This document shows, one piece after another, positions 17,895 to 26,719 of a DNA stretch of 64,000 bases. Origin of the DNA: Paludibaculum sp. (GTDB lineage: Bacteria > Acidobacteriota > Terriglobia > Bryobacterales > Bryobacteraceae); assembly GCA_029973955.1 (NCBI GenBank), contig JARKQJ010000194.1, positions 50,537 through 114,536 on the forward strand, written 5' to 3'. The notes beneath the pieces were generated by a model. It was not told where the DNA came from, did no database searches, and was given only the letters and a program-made list of their open reading frames with translations. The position numbers and the translations under genes are program-made. The stretch's first letter is position 1, and each line of letters starts with the position of its first letter.

Positions 17895-18634
17895 TCGCTT
17901 TGCACTGTATTGCGCCACGCTCCGTACCGGCTGCCCGCCTGCGTGCGCTGCTCGATCCGCCTCACCCGATCCTGCCGCCCATTGCGCACATGCGCCCGCA
18001 TCGCCTCGTCCGCCTGCTCCTCATCTCCGCTCACCAGCGATTCCGCCAGCTTCTGGTGAAAGCCCGGCGGCAGTTCCTCTAATCGCGCCGCCACGTCGTA
18101 GAACCAGTTGAACGTCAGAATCTGGTTCCGCTCGATCAGTTCCTGCAGAGCCTCGCAGTTCGCCCCTTCCGCGATCAGCATGTGCAGTTCGAAATGAAAC
18201 CGGTGCACCTCAAAAAAGAACTCGCTCCCTACTTCCCCACGCGCCGCCCGCCCAAACATCCGGTCCAGTTCCTGCGCCGTCCTACTCAGCCTTCGCCGCT
18301 GCGCCTCCGTTGCCCGCTTCGCGAAAAGACGCGCCGATTGCGTCTCCAACGCCTCCCGCACCTCATACCGCTCCATGATGTCTCTCTCCGTCGGAATCCG
18401 CACCCGCGTCCCCGCTCTCGGCCGGCTCTCCAGAAACCCCTCGCTCTCCAGCCGCCGCAACGCCTGCGCCACCGGCAGATGACTCATCCCCAACTGCCTC
18501 GCCAAGCCCCGGCTCGACACCGGCTCCCCCAACGCCAACGCCCCTCGCAGAATCCTCTCGCGCACCGCCAGATACGCCTCATCCGCCAGGGTCCCATTCT
18601 CCACCGCCGCCGCCGTCCTCCGCTCTTTTATCAC
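17891..18634 (-). CDS. GntR-family transcriptional regulator (FCD type)
   Basis: 247 residues from GTG 18634, chosen because GAGGAG lies seven bases upstream; the frame is open to 18781 but that stretch is not family-like. The winged helix-turn-helix spans about 15-75 (LADEAYLAVRERILRGALAL and LARQLGMSHLPVAQALRRLE, then ESEGFLESRPRAGTRV). The C-terminal FCD ligand-binding domain spans about 80-215 and includes RYEVREALETQSARLFAKRAT and FHFELHMLIAEGANCEALQE, with FHQKLAESLVSGDEEQADEAMRAH near the end; these carry the His/Asp positions of the metal-binding helical bundle. Such regulators respond to acids or sugars. No operator is proven; a palindrome at 18727-18744 upstream is a candidate. Confidence 0.9.
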   Translation of the reverse strand: MIKERRTAAAVENGTLADEAYLAVRERILRGALALGEPVSSRGLARQLGMSHLPVAQALRRLESEGFLESRPRAGTRVRIPTERDIMERYEVREALETQSARLFAKRATEAQRRRLSRTAQELDRMFGRAARGEVGSEFFFEVHRFHFELHMLIAEGANCEALQELIERNQILTFNWFYDVAARLEELPPGFHQKLAESLVSGDEEQADEAMRAHVRNGRQDRVRRIEQRTQAGSRYGAWRNTVQSD

Positions 18635-18726
18635 GACACACGACTCCTCAATGCAATTCGCTATGTCAATCCTAACCGAATCCGCGTGCCGCTCCGCGCC
18701 ACCAACAATACGTTGCTCGCCGTGCT

Positions 18727-18744
18727 CACTATCGCTCGATAGTG
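18727..18744. promoter_or_regulatory. 18-bp palindrome, candidate operator
   Basis: CACTATCG and CGATAGTG form perfect 8-bp arms around CT. It lies 92 bp upstream of the GntR start and about 125 bp upstream of the PEP-CTERM gene on the other strand, in the divergent intergenic region. It is a reasonable site for autoregulation by the GntR protein, by position only; the sequence does not match the known FadR consensus. Confidence 0.4.
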
Positions 18745-18809
18745 CATCCGGCGAGCCCCCAGGCTGAGCGGCTGCCAACACGCTCCCTACCCGGCCGGCC
18801 GGAAGCGGT

Positions 18810-18837
18810 CTGACAATTGTGCTACAGTCGATACATT
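18810..18837 (+). promoter_or_regulatory. Candidate sigma-70-type promoter of the PEP-CTERM gene
   Basis: CTGACA at 18810-18815 and TACATT at 18832-18837 are separated by 16 bp. They are followed by about 20 bp and GGAGGAGG, a strong ribosome site 10 bases before the ATG at 18869. Scored by eye, 5/6 and 4/6 matches to consensus. Confidence 0.45.
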
Positions 18838-18868
18838 ACACTTACCCCCTGGAGGAGGTAACTCTTTG

Positions 18869-19525
18869 ATGAAAAAACAGTTGTCTATTCTCTTCGCCCT
18901 CGCTGTTTGCCCGGCCTTTGTCGGCTCTTCGCAAGCGGCTACAATCTTCTACAACAGCCAGGCGGCCTATCTCGCCGCCATCAGCAACCCAGGCACTGAC
19001 ACCTTCGATGACATGCCTGGCACCCTTGTGGGCAGCCCGATCAACCGGAGCGCCGGCGCTTATACCTACACCGCATCCGTTCCAAACGGCTTCTTCCCCG
19101 CCGGCACTGCCGGCGACCGCTGGCTCTCCGACAACACCGCCTCCGAGACCATCATTTTCGACAACTTCAGCGCTGGCGTCCGCGGGTTTGGCGCCTTCTT
19201 CTTCGGCACTGACTTCAACGGCGCGTTTCTCGCCGGCAAGTCCATTACGATCGTCGCCACCGATGGCAGCGGCTCAACCAGCACCACCCTCACCAACACC
19301 ACCGTCGGCACCTTCCTCGGCATCGTCTCTGACCAGGCCTTCACTTCCATTGCAGTCTCCGCCGTTCAGGACGGCGTTGTCTGGCCGACGCTGAACGACC
19401 TCACTCTGGGCGCCGCCGCCTCACAGGCTCCCGAAGTCCCCGAGCCCGGCACCTGGGCCACGGTCTGCCTCAGCCTGGCGGGTCTCGGCTTCGCAGCCCG
19501 CCGGCGCAAGGCGAATCACCAGTAG
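18869..19525 (+). CDS. PEP-CTERM-sorted secreted protein
   Basis: 218 residues; ATG 18869 follows GGAGGAGG. The signal peptide (MKKQLSILFALAVCPAFVGSSQA) leads into ATIFYNSQAAYLAAISNPGTDTFDDM, a start typical of this protein class. The body is rich in Gly, Ser, Thr and Asp, without enzymatic motifs. The C-terminus is the sorting signal: VPEPGTWATVCLSLAGLGFAARRRKANHQ, with the PEP motif, hydrophobic helix and Arg-rich tail. It is predicted to be processed by an exosortase-like system and exported, probably into extracellular polymer. Its codon use is less C-biased than its + strand neighbours. Confidence 0.9.
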   Translation: MKKQLSILFALAVCPAFVGSSQAATIFYNSQAAYLAAISNPGTDTFDDMPGTLVGSPINRSAGAYTYTASVPNGFFPAGTAGDRWLSDNTASETIIFDNFSAGVRGFGAFFFGTDFNGAFLAGKSITIVATDGSGSTSTTLTNTTVGTFLGIVSDQAFTSIAVSAVQDGVVWPTLNDLTLGAAASQAPEVPEPGTWATVCLSLAGLGFAARRRKANHQ

Positions 19526-19607
19526 CCATCATCCGAACTGATTCCGCGGGCGGCCTGACACACAAATGTCTTCGCCGCCCGCTCTGCTTTTCCAGCACAA
19601 TATCTCT

Positions 19608-19985
19608 ATGGAGCGTGTCCGCATCGATAAATGGCTCTGGGCCGCCCGCTTCTTCAAGACCCGCGCCCTCTCCGCCCACGCCTGCGACCTCGGCCGCATC
19701 CACTCCAACAACAACGAAGCCAAACCCGCTCGCCCCGTCCAGGTCGGTGACCTCCTCCGCATCCGCACCGAATCCAACGAATACGAAGTCGAAGTCCTCG
19801 CCCTCTCCGAACTGCGCGGCCCCGCCTCCGTCGCTCAAACCCTCTACCGCGAATCCGAAGCCTCCATCGAACGCCGCCGCCTCGCCGCCGAAGAACGCAA
19901 AAACACCCCCCGCTTCGAGGGCCTCTACCCCGGCCGCCCCTCCAAACGCGACCGCCGCGACCTCAACCGCCTCCGCGGATTCTAG
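19608..19985 (+). CDS. S4-domain RNA-binding protein (Hsp15-like)
   Basis: 125 residues from ATG 19608. The S4 fold opens the protein: VRIDKWLWAARFFKTRALSA and RIHSNNNEAKPARPVQVGDL. It resembles Hsp15/HslR, which binds 50S ribosomal subunits carrying a nascent chain, except that the KVHVNGQ position reads RIHSNNN. A charged C-terminal tail (ASIERRRLAAEERKNTPRFEG and PSKRDRRDLNRLRGF) is also typical. It overlaps no other gene and the fucosidase gene starts 58 bp downstream on the same strand. Confidence 0.85.
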   Translation: MERVRIDKWLWAARFFKTRALSAHACDLGRIHSNNNEAKPARPVQVGDLLRIRTESNEYEVEVLALSELRGPASVAQTLYRESEASIERRRLAAEERKNTPRFEGLYPGRPSKRDRRDLNRLRGF

Positions 19986-20043
19986 CCCACACCTCCCCCG
20001 CTTTCCGGATATACTCATCCCAAATCAAATCTCCGGAGCACCC

Positions 20044-21456
20044 ATGCGCGCAGCTCTTCTCCTCGCCGCCCTCTGCCTCCCCATCGCCGCCCAGGCCCCC
20101 TACCAACCCACCGCCGCCTCTCTCCGCACCCACCCCCTCCCCAAGTGGTTCGACGAGGCCAAGTTCGGCATCTTCATTCACTGGGGCCCCTATGCCGTCC
20201 CCGCCTTCCACGAGTGGTACGTCGCCTGGATGAGCCCCCGCGCCGGCTACGGTTTCCTCCTCGGCGCGCCGCCCTTCACCCCCGACCCCGGCAACATCTC
20301 CGACACCGTCATCCAGCGCCGCTACACCCCCGGCTCCGTCGCCGAACGCGCCCGCAAATACCACCTCGAAAACTACGGCCCCAACGTCTCCTACGACGAC
20401 TTCCTCCCCATGTTCAAGGCCGAGAAATTCGACCCCGCCGCATGGGCCAAGCTCTTCGAAGACGCCGGCGCCCGCTACGTCGTCCTCACCGCCAAACACG
20501 GCGACGAGTTCGCCATGTGGCCGACCAAACTCACGCCACGCAACGCCGGCGACATGGGCCCCAAACGCGATATCGTCGGCGACCTCGCCCAAACCGTCCG
20601 CGCCCGCGGCATGAAGTTCGGCGTCTATCACAACACCACCTACACCTTCTACGACAAACGTTACCCCGGCCGCGATTGGGTCGAGTACATGAACGCCACC
20701 ATCAAGGAACTCATCGACAAATACCAGCCCTCCGTCATCTGGGGCGACGTCACCGAAGGCCCCATCCGAGACGCCCAGGGCAAAACCCTCCCCTCCGACT
20801 ACTGGAACTCCAAAGAGGTCATCGCCTACCTCTACAACCACTCCAAAGACCCCGACGGCGTCGTCACCAATGACCGCTGGGGCCTCGAAGCCGACGGCGC
20901 CCACCTCGGCGATTTCACCACCCCCGAACGCCGCAACCTCAACTCCATCCAATCCGCCAAGTGGGAACTCTGCGACTCACTCGACCCCTTCTCCTGGGGT
21001 TACTCCCGCATCCTCCCCGAAGGCGGCTACATGACCGCCAATCAGTTGATCGATTACCTCGTCGATGTCGTCTCCAAGAACGGGAACCTCCTCATCAACA
21101 TCGGCCCCCGCGCCGACGGCACCATCCCCGACGTCATGAGAAACGTCCTCCTCGAAACCGGCGCCTGGCTCAAAACCAACGGCGAAGCCATCTACGCCTC
21201 CCGCCCCTACACCACTTTCAAAGAAGGTGACTTCCGCTTCACCCGCAAAGGCCCCGCCATCTACGCCATCGCCCTCGAATGGCCCGAAGACCCCACCTTC
21301 ACCCTCGCCACCCTCGCCGGCACAGGCGTCAAATCCGTCGAACTCCTCGGCCAGGGCCCTGTGAAATTCACCCAATCCGCCAAAGGCCTCACCATCACCG
21401 TCCCTGAAAAGCGCCCCTGTAAATTCGCCTACACCTTCAAAATCATCACCAACTGA
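20044..21456 (+). CDS. Secreted alpha-L-fucosidase (GH29)
   Basis: 470 residues from ATG 20044, with CCGGAG upstream. The signal peptide is MRAALLLAALCLPIAAQAP. The barrel opens KWFDEAKFGIFIHWGPYAVPAFHEWY and carries the motif VVLTAKHGDEFAMW. The proposed nucleophile is Asp235 in VIWGDVTEGP (GH29 uses an Asp on this strand). The distal part NGNLLINIGPRADGTIPD is the usual segment before the C-terminal beta-sandwich. Length is normal. It would remove terminal fucose outside the cytoplasm. A second GH29 copy at 8730-9395 is broken, so this is the only working one in the window. Confidence 0.93.
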   Translation: MRAALLLAALCLPIAAQAPYQPTAASLRTHPLPKWFDEAKFGIFIHWGPYAVPAFHEWYVAWMSPRAGYGFLLGAPPFTPDPGNISDTVIQRRYTPGSVAERARKYHLENYGPNVSYDDFLPMFKAEKFDPAAWAKLFEDAGARYVVLTAKHGDEFAMWPTKLTPRNAGDMGPKRDIVGDLAQTVRARGMKFGVYHNTTYTFYDKRYPGRDWVEYMNATIKELIDKYQPSVIWGDVTEGPIRDAQGKTLPSDYWNSKEVIAYLYNHSKDPDGVVTNDRWGLEADGAHLGDFTTPERRNLNSIQSAKWELCDSLDPFSWGYSRILPEGGYMTANQLIDYLVDVVSKNGNLLINIGPRADGTIPDVMRNVLLETGAWLKTNGEAIYASRPYTTFKEGDFRFTRKGPAIYAIALEWPEDPTFTLATLAGTGVKSVELLGQGPVKFTQSAKGLTITVPEKRPCKFAYTFKIITN

Positions 21457-21551
21457 CGCCAATGGCGGACCCCTGAAAGGCTCCAATTACGGGCCCGCCT
21501 ATCCCATCGCTGTTGAAATTCTAAAGTGCAACTTAAAAATTTGCTGCCACC

Positions 21552-22670
21552 TCACCGGTACCGCGCCAGCCAGTGCGCATAAGGCGCCGGCAGCGTCGCC
21601 CATGCCGCCTTCTCCACCCCCAACGCCTTCGCCGCCCGGTACGGCCAGTGCGGCTCCGCAAGCAGGGGCCGGCCCAACGTGAACAAGTCCATCTGTCCCT
21701 CCCGGATCAGCGCATCCGCCTCCTCCGGTTCGTTCGCCAGATACCAGCTCGTCGTCCCCGGCAGCCCCGTCGCTTCCAACACTCGCCGCGCCACAGGCAC
21801 CAGCAGGTTCTTCCCCCAGGGAATCTTCGCCGCCGGCGTGTTGAACCCCATCGACACGTCCAAGAAATCCAGCCCCTCCGCCTTCATCGCGCGCAGCAAC
21901 TCGATCGCGTCGCCCACCATCTCCTCATCGCGGCCGTCAAAGTCGATCACTCCCAGCCGCGCCGACAACGGCCGCGACTCCGGCCAAACCTTCCTCACCG
22001 CCTTCACCGTCTCCAACAGATAGCGCCCGCGATTCTCCGCACTCCCGCCATACTCATCCGTCCGCTGATTCGACCAAGGCGAAAAGAAGTTCTGCGCCAG
22101 GTACCCGTGCGCGAAGTGCAGTTGCAGCCACTCCATCCCCATGTCCCGAGCCCGTTCAGCCGTCCGCACCACGTCGCCTTGCACTCGATGGATCTCCTCC
22201 ACCGTCATCTCGCGGGGCACTCTCGGAAGACTCGCCCCAAACGCCACCGCCGAAGGCGCAATCGTCTCCCACGAGTTCGGCTCGCCCAGCGGAATGTGGT
22301 CGTCCCCCTCCCACGGCCGGTTCGCCGACGCCTTCCGGCCCGCGTGGCCAATCTGAATTCCCGGCACCGCCCCCGCCCACCGAATCGACTCCACTACGGG
22401 CTCCAGCGCCGCCGCCTGTGCGTCGTTCCACAGGCCCAGATCCCCCCAGGTGATCCGCCCCTCCGGCGACACCGCCGTCGCCTCTACAATCACCAGTCCC
22501 GACCCGCCCCTCGCCAGCCCCGCGTAATGCGCCCGGTGCCACTCGTTCACCACGCCGTCTCCATCCGCCATGTACTGGCACATCGGCGAAGCCACCACCC
22601 GGTTCCGCAGTTTCACGCCCTTCAGTTCATAGGAATCAAAGAGTCCAGGCAAAACAGTCACCTCACCCAC
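21552..22670 (-). CDS. NADH:flavin oxidoreductase, old yellow enzyme family (YqjM-like)
   Basis: 372 residues; the annotated start is a GTG at 22670 and other nearby starts are possible. The FMN-binding barrel shows the classical OYE features of the thermophilic-like/YqjM branch: RNRVVASPMCQYMADGDGVV, with the Cys that tunes the flavin; GIQIGHAGRKAS with Gln and His; LHFAHGYLAQNFFSP; RTDEYGGSAENRGRYL; and RLGVIDFDG. Activity: ene-reduction of activated alkenes using NAD(P)H. It lies on the minus strand upstream in order of the nucleoside-hydrolase-like gene with a 30-bp gap. Confidence 0.93.
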   Translation of the reverse strand: MGEVTVLPGLFDSYELKGVKLRNRVVASPMCQYMADGDGVVNEWHRAHYAGLARGGSGLVIVEATAVSPEGRITWGDLGLWNDAQAAALEPVVESIRWAGAVPGIQIGHAGRKASANRPWEGDDHIPLGEPNSWETIAPSAVAFGASLPRVPREMTVEEIHRVQGDVVRTAERARDMGMEWLQLHFAHGYLAQNFFSPWSNQRTDEYGGSAENRGRYLLETVKAVRKVWPESRPLSARLGVIDFDGRDEEMVGDAIELLRAMKAEGLDFLDVSMGFNTPAAKIPWGKNLLVPVARRVLEATGLPGTTSWYLANEPEEADALIREGQMDLFTLGRPLLAEPHWPYRAAKALGVEKAAWATLPAPYAHWLARYR

Positions 22671-22700
22671 CAGCCTAGCCTGTCCGCCGCGCGCCCGGTC

Positions 22701-23798
22701 CTACCGCAGTCCCGACAACAGCGTGCGCAGCGCCGCCCCCATCGCCGCCGCATATCGCTCCACATCCCGCACGTGGAAAATCCACCTCTGCCGCGCCTTC
22801 GCATCCGCGGCCCACTCCGTCACTCCGTTCGCCCCGCACCGCACCCGGATCGGGTCGAACGTAAACACCGGCTCCGCCGTCGCCCCGCGCGCAACAATCT
22901 CGCCTCCGCGCGTCACTGTCTTCCCTGCCGCATGGAGGAACCCCGCCGTGCACCACATCGCCCTCGACGCCGGTCCCAGCGCCGCCATCTGCTCCGCATC
23001 CACCGGAGCTTCCAAGCCCCTCAACCAGTTCCAGGCCCCCGCGCTCTCCGTCTCCCCCGTCTTCGCCGCCTGCCCGTGCCGGTACATCATCCCGAAGTAG
23101 TTCTGCACGCGCGGCGAAAGCGCCGGCAGTACGTTCTCATGCCGGAAGCTATAGTACGTGCCCCACTCCGCCACACGGAAAGGCCCCTTGGCATGCTCGA
23201 AGCACGGCATCCAGTACAGCGGGCACGGCAGTTCGAACATCGCCGCATAGCTCGCCGGATCCAGCTTCACGTTGTACTCCAGATCCGCCGCCTTCGCCCG
23301 GTCCTGCGTCCCCGACCCCGCATTCAGATACACCCCCGCGCACTTCTCCGCAAACAGCCGCGGCTCCATCTTCGCCGCCGCCGCCACATCTCGCGAACTC
23401 CCCACCACGTGGACCGCCACCCGCTTCTTCGATCTCCGCAGCACCTCATGCAGACGCCGCGCTCCGCTCAGCGCCCCACCCTGCGCCCCCGCCGGCGCGC
23501 CGGTCCACACCGGCACCGCCTGCCCCGTCAGGAAGTTCATCTGCGCCACCGCCATCACATCCGGGTCCATCGCCTTCCCCTTCGGCGGATAGTCGATCAT
23601 CACCCCGCGCAGTTCCACCTCCCCCGCCTGGGCCAGCGCGTACAAACTCGCCAGATCCCAATGATCGTCCGGATCCTCGTGCGGCCGGTACAAATCGGTC
23701 ACATGCACCACCGGCACGCCACGCGAAGCCCCTGCGGCCCCGCGCGCCCCCAACGCCAGCCCCACCCCTGCCAGAAATCCTCTCCGCGATCTGATCAT
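22701..23798 (-). CDS. Secreted nucleoside-hydrolase-like protein
   Basis: 365 residues from ATG 23798 (MIRSRRGFLAGVGLALGARGAAG, a Tat signal); its ATG overlaps the stop of the preceding small gene as ATGA. The start of the mature part, VVHVTDLYRPHEDPDDHWDLASLYALAQ, carries the Asp cluster (D..PDD) of the inosine-uridine nucleoside hydrolase fold, which binds calcium at the active site. Later blocks VAVHVVGSSRDVAAA and CAGVYLNAGSGTQD resemble its ligand-binding strands. Hydrolysis of a nucleoside or related glycoside in the periplasm is plausible. Substrate not resolved. Confidence 0.75.
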   Translation of the reverse strand: MIRSRRGFLAGVGLALGARGAAGASRGVPVVHVTDLYRPHEDPDDHWDLASLYALAQAGEVELRGVMIDYPPKGKAMDPDVMAVAQMNFLTGQAVPVWTGAPAGAQGGALSGARRLHEVLRRSKKRVAVHVVGSSRDVAAAAKMEPRLFAEKCAGVYLNAGSGTQDRAKAADLEYNVKLDPASYAAMFELPCPLYWMPCFEHAKGPFRVAEWGTYYSFRHENVLPALSPRVQNYFGMMYRHGQAAKTGETESAGAWNWLRGLEAPVDAEQMAALGPASRAMWCTAGFLHAAGKTVTRGGEIVARGATAEPVFTFDPIRVRCGANGVTEWAADAKARQRWIFHVRDVERYAAAMGAALRTLLSGLR

Positions 23799-24238
23799 TT
23801 CAGCGCCGGCTTCACCAGCGACCAGTGCGTGTGTACGATCTTCCACTGTCCCCTCACACGCCGGTACACCTCCGTCGTGTTCCAGCGCTCCGTCTTGCCT
23901 TTGCTCGTGCTCACGAAGTTGAACGTCAACACACCCATATCCCCCGCCACCACCACCTTCGGATCGATCATCTCCCACATCTCCACCGGTGCCTGCCCCT
24001 GCAGCGGCGCATACAGCGCCTTCAGCGCCGCCCGCCCGTCCAGCCGCTTCTCCACCATCGGATCGAAGTAGGTCACCTCCTCATCCGACGCCTCCACAAA
24101 CGCATTCCAGTCCCCCTTCGCCCACCTCTCAAACGCCGCCCGCTCCTTCTCCAGAATCGCCCGTGCATCGGCATCCTCCGGCGGCCCGCCCAACGCCATC
24201 GCTACGAAAACCGTCAGAAGGATCAAAACCGAAATCAT
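23795..24238 (-). CDS. SnoaL/NTF2-like secreted small protein (DUF4440-type)
   Basis: 147 residues. A signal peptide (MISVLILLTVFVAMALGGP) is followed by a cone-shaped NTF2-like fold: ILEKERAAFERWAKGDWNAFVEAS, DEEVTYFDPMVEKRLDGRAAL, VVVAGDMGVLTFNFVSTSKGKTERWNTTEVYRRVRGQWKIVHTHWS. The W-x-H end strand is characteristic of the family. The protein probably binds a small ligand; the function is unknown. It is translationally coupled (ATGA) to the nucleoside-hydrolase-like gene. Confidence 0.85.
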   Translation of the reverse strand: MISVLILLTVFVAMALGGPPEDADARAILEKERAAFERWAKGDWNAFVEASDEEVTYFDPMVEKRLDGRAALKALYAPLQGQAPVEMWEMIDPKVVVAGDMGVLTFNFVSTSKGKTERWNTTEVYRRVRGQWKIVHTHWSLVKPALK

Positions 24239-24272
24239 AAGTCTCTACCTCCAATCGCAACACGCGTCTAAT

Positions 24273-26618
24273 CTATCTCCCCGCGCCCGTCATCGAATAC
24301 GGCCGCTCTTTCTCCCCCCGCCCCCAACTCCTATTCGCCGCCTCCGCCATCACAAACCTCAACTCGCCCCCCGCCATGATCTCCTCGTGCCGCACATAAC
24401 TCCGCGAAATCTCCTTCCCGTTCAGCAGCACCTTCCCCACATACTTCTTCGCATCGCTCAATCCCTCCGCCACCACGCGAAACACCTTCCCATTCGGCAG
24501 CCGCAGCACCGCTTCCTCCACAAACGGCCGCCCCAGCACATACTCGTTCGATCCCGGCGCCACCGGATAAAACCCCAGCGACGTGAACACCAGCCAGGCT
24601 GACATCTGCCCCAGATCGTCGTTCCCCACCAGTCCCTCAGGCGACGGCTTGTACTGGCTCTCCACGATCTGCTTCAACCGCTCCTGCGTCCGCCACGGCT
24701 GCCCCGCGTAGTTGTACAGATAGGCCATGTGGTGGCTCGGCTCGTTGCCGTGGATGTACTGCCCGATCATCCCCGAGATGTCCTCCACGTGCGCGTAGTC
24801 CTTCGGATCCACCTTCGCGTCGAATGTCGCATCCAGCCGCTCCACCAGCTTCTCGTCCCCGCCCAGCAGCGCAATCAGCCCCGCTTCGTCCTGCGGCTGG
24901 TAACACGAATACTGCCACGCATTGCCCTCGGTAAACCCGCTGTCCTTCCCAGCCTTGCCCGGATCGAACGGCTCCACCCACTGCCCGTCCGAATTCCGCG
25001 GCCGCACGAATCCCACCTTCGCATCGAAGGTGTTCCTCCAAAACCCCGCCCGCTTCTCAAACTCCGCCGCCACATCCATCCGGCCCATCGCCCGAGCCAT
25101 CCGCGCAATCGTCCAATCGTCGTAGGCATACTCCACCGTCTTCGACGCCGCCTCCGGATCCTTGTCCATCGGGACAAACCCCAGCTTCATGTACTCCGCC
25201 AAGTGCCCATACGGCCCATACTTCGCGCTCGCCACCATCGCCTTCAGCGCCGCATCCGCGTCATAACCCCGAATCCCTTTCAGGTATGCATCCGCGATCA
25301 CCGGCACCGCGTGATACCCGATCATGCACCACGTCTCCATCCCCTGGAACTGCCACACCGGCAGAATCCCGAACGGGCTGTGCCGCTGCGACGCCAGCAG
25401 CGACCGCACCACGTCGTTCGTCCTCGCCTCCGGCTGGATCAGCGTCAACAGCGGATGCTCCGCCCGGTACGTGTCCCACAACGAAAACGTCGAAACAAAC
25501 GTGAACCCGCTCGCCGTGTGCACCTGGTTGTCCGGCCCCCGGTACTTCCCATCCACATCCATCGAAACGCTCGGCGCCATCAGCGCGTGATACAGCCCCG
25601 TATAGAAGTTCCTCAGCGTGCTCTCAGGTCCCTTCGCCTCCACCGCGGACAGCGCCTTCTCCCACGCCGCCTGCGCCGCCGCCTTCACTCCGTCGAAATC
25701 GAAGCCCGGCACTTCGGCGTTCAAATTCCCAATCGCCCCATCCTCGCTCACCGTCGACAACCCCACCTTCACCACCACCGGTCCCTTCACTTCTCCAAAC
25801 TCGAACACCCCGACCAATCCACGGCCCTCGATCGAATCTGTATCCGCCGGCCCCGTGCCCGGCGACTTGAAACCCTTGTACTCCAGCGGCTCTTCCCGGT
25901 TCATCAACTCCCGCTTGGCCAAGGGAGCCGAGAACTTCATCGCAAAATACAACTGCCGCCCCGGAGCCCAGCCCCGCGTCTCCCGCATCCCCGTCACCGT
26001 CCCGTCCGCCCGCACCCGCAGCCGCGACCACAACACCTTCCCCGGATAGTTGTAGATCGACGAGCGCAGATCCAGCAGCAACCGCGCCGGCGCCCCGGCT
26101 GGAAACTCATACCGGTGTACGCCCACTCGCGCCGTCGCCGTCAGCTCCGCCCGGATCTTCCCATCCTCCAGCGTCACCGCATAGTAGCCAGGCTGCGCCA
26201 CCTCAGTCGCGTGGCTGAATCGTGACCCGTACCCCGACCCCGGCTTCTCCGCCTGTTGCGGGTCCAGCTTCACCTCACCCACCTGCGGGACGACCAGAAA
26301 GTCCCCCAGATCCGAATGCCCCGCCCCTGAAAAGTGCGTGTGCGAGAACCCCAGCATCGTCGTGTCCTCATGCCGGTATCCCGCCGCCCACTTGTAGCTC
26401 TGCTTGAAGAACCGCACCTGCGTATCCGGGCTCAACTGCACCATCCCAAACGGCACCACCGCCCCCGGAAACGTGTGCCCGTCCTCTCCCGTCCCAATGA
26501 ACGGATCCACGGAACGGTACGCTACGCTCGGCCCAGCAACAGGCTTGGACACAGGCTTGGCAGGCTGGGCAGCGGCCGCCGCAACGGCCACAATGAGGGA
26601 AAGAGTAAGGAGTCTCAC
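24273..26618 (-). CDS. GH92 alpha-1,2-mannosidase, secreted
   Basis: 781 residues from a GTG at 26618, with GGAGGAAT seven to ten bases upstream. The signal peptide is MRLLTLSLIVAVAAAAAQP. The N-terminal beta-sandwich opens YRSVDPFIGTGEDGHTFPGAVVPFGM, a GH92 hallmark, and continues AAGYRHEDTTMLGFSHTHFSG. The (alpha/alpha)6 catalytic part contains FVSTFSLWDTYRAEHPLLTL, EGNAWQYS and GNEPSHHMAYLYNYAGQPW. The final hallmark is GLVGNDDLGQMSAWLVFTSLGFYPVAPGS, where the catalytic acid and base sit. These calcium-dependent exo-enzymes strip mannose from glycans. Length is normal. It probably helps degrade mannose-rich polysaccharide outside the cell. Confidence 0.95.
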   Translation of the reverse strand: MRLLTLSLIVAVAAAAAQPAKPVSKPVAGPSVAYRSVDPFIGTGEDGHTFPGAVVPFGMVQLSPDTQVRFFKQSYKWAAGYRHEDTTMLGFSHTHFSGAGHSDLGDFLVVPQVGEVKLDPQQAEKPGSGYGSRFSHATEVAQPGYYAVTLEDGKIRAELTATARVGVHRYEFPAGAPARLLLDLRSSIYNYPGKVLWSRLRVRADGTVTGMRETRGWAPGRQLYFAMKFSAPLAKRELMNREEPLEYKGFKSPGTGPADTDSIEGRGLVGVFEFGEVKGPVVVKVGLSTVSEDGAIGNLNAEVPGFDFDGVKAAAQAAWEKALSAVEAKGPESTLRNFYTGLYHALMAPSVSMDVDGKYRGPDNQVHTASGFTFVSTFSLWDTYRAEHPLLTLIQPEARTNDVVRSLLASQRHSPFGILPVWQFQGMETWCMIGYHAVPVIADAYLKGIRGYDADAALKAMVASAKYGPYGHLAEYMKLGFVPMDKDPEAASKTVEYAYDDWTIARMARAMGRMDVAAEFEKRAGFWRNTFDAKVGFVRPRNSDGQWVEPFDPGKAGKDSGFTEGNAWQYSCYQPQDEAGLIALLGGDEKLVERLDATFDAKVDPKDYAHVEDISGMIGQYIHGNEPSHHMAYLYNYAGQPWRTQERLKQIVESQYKPSPEGLVGNDDLGQMSAWLVFTSLGFYPVAPGSNEYVLGRPFVEEAVLRLPNGKVFRVVAEGLSDAKKYVGKVLLNGKEISRSYVRHEEIMAGGELRFVMAEAANRSWGRGEKERPYSMTGAGR

Positions 26619-26719
26619 GGCGATTCCTCCTCAACGTACCGCATTTCGGACCATCTACTCGCCAATCTCTCCGCCGCCCCAACGTGTAAGCTCAATTCAG
26701 CCCGAATCCTCGCTTCGCT

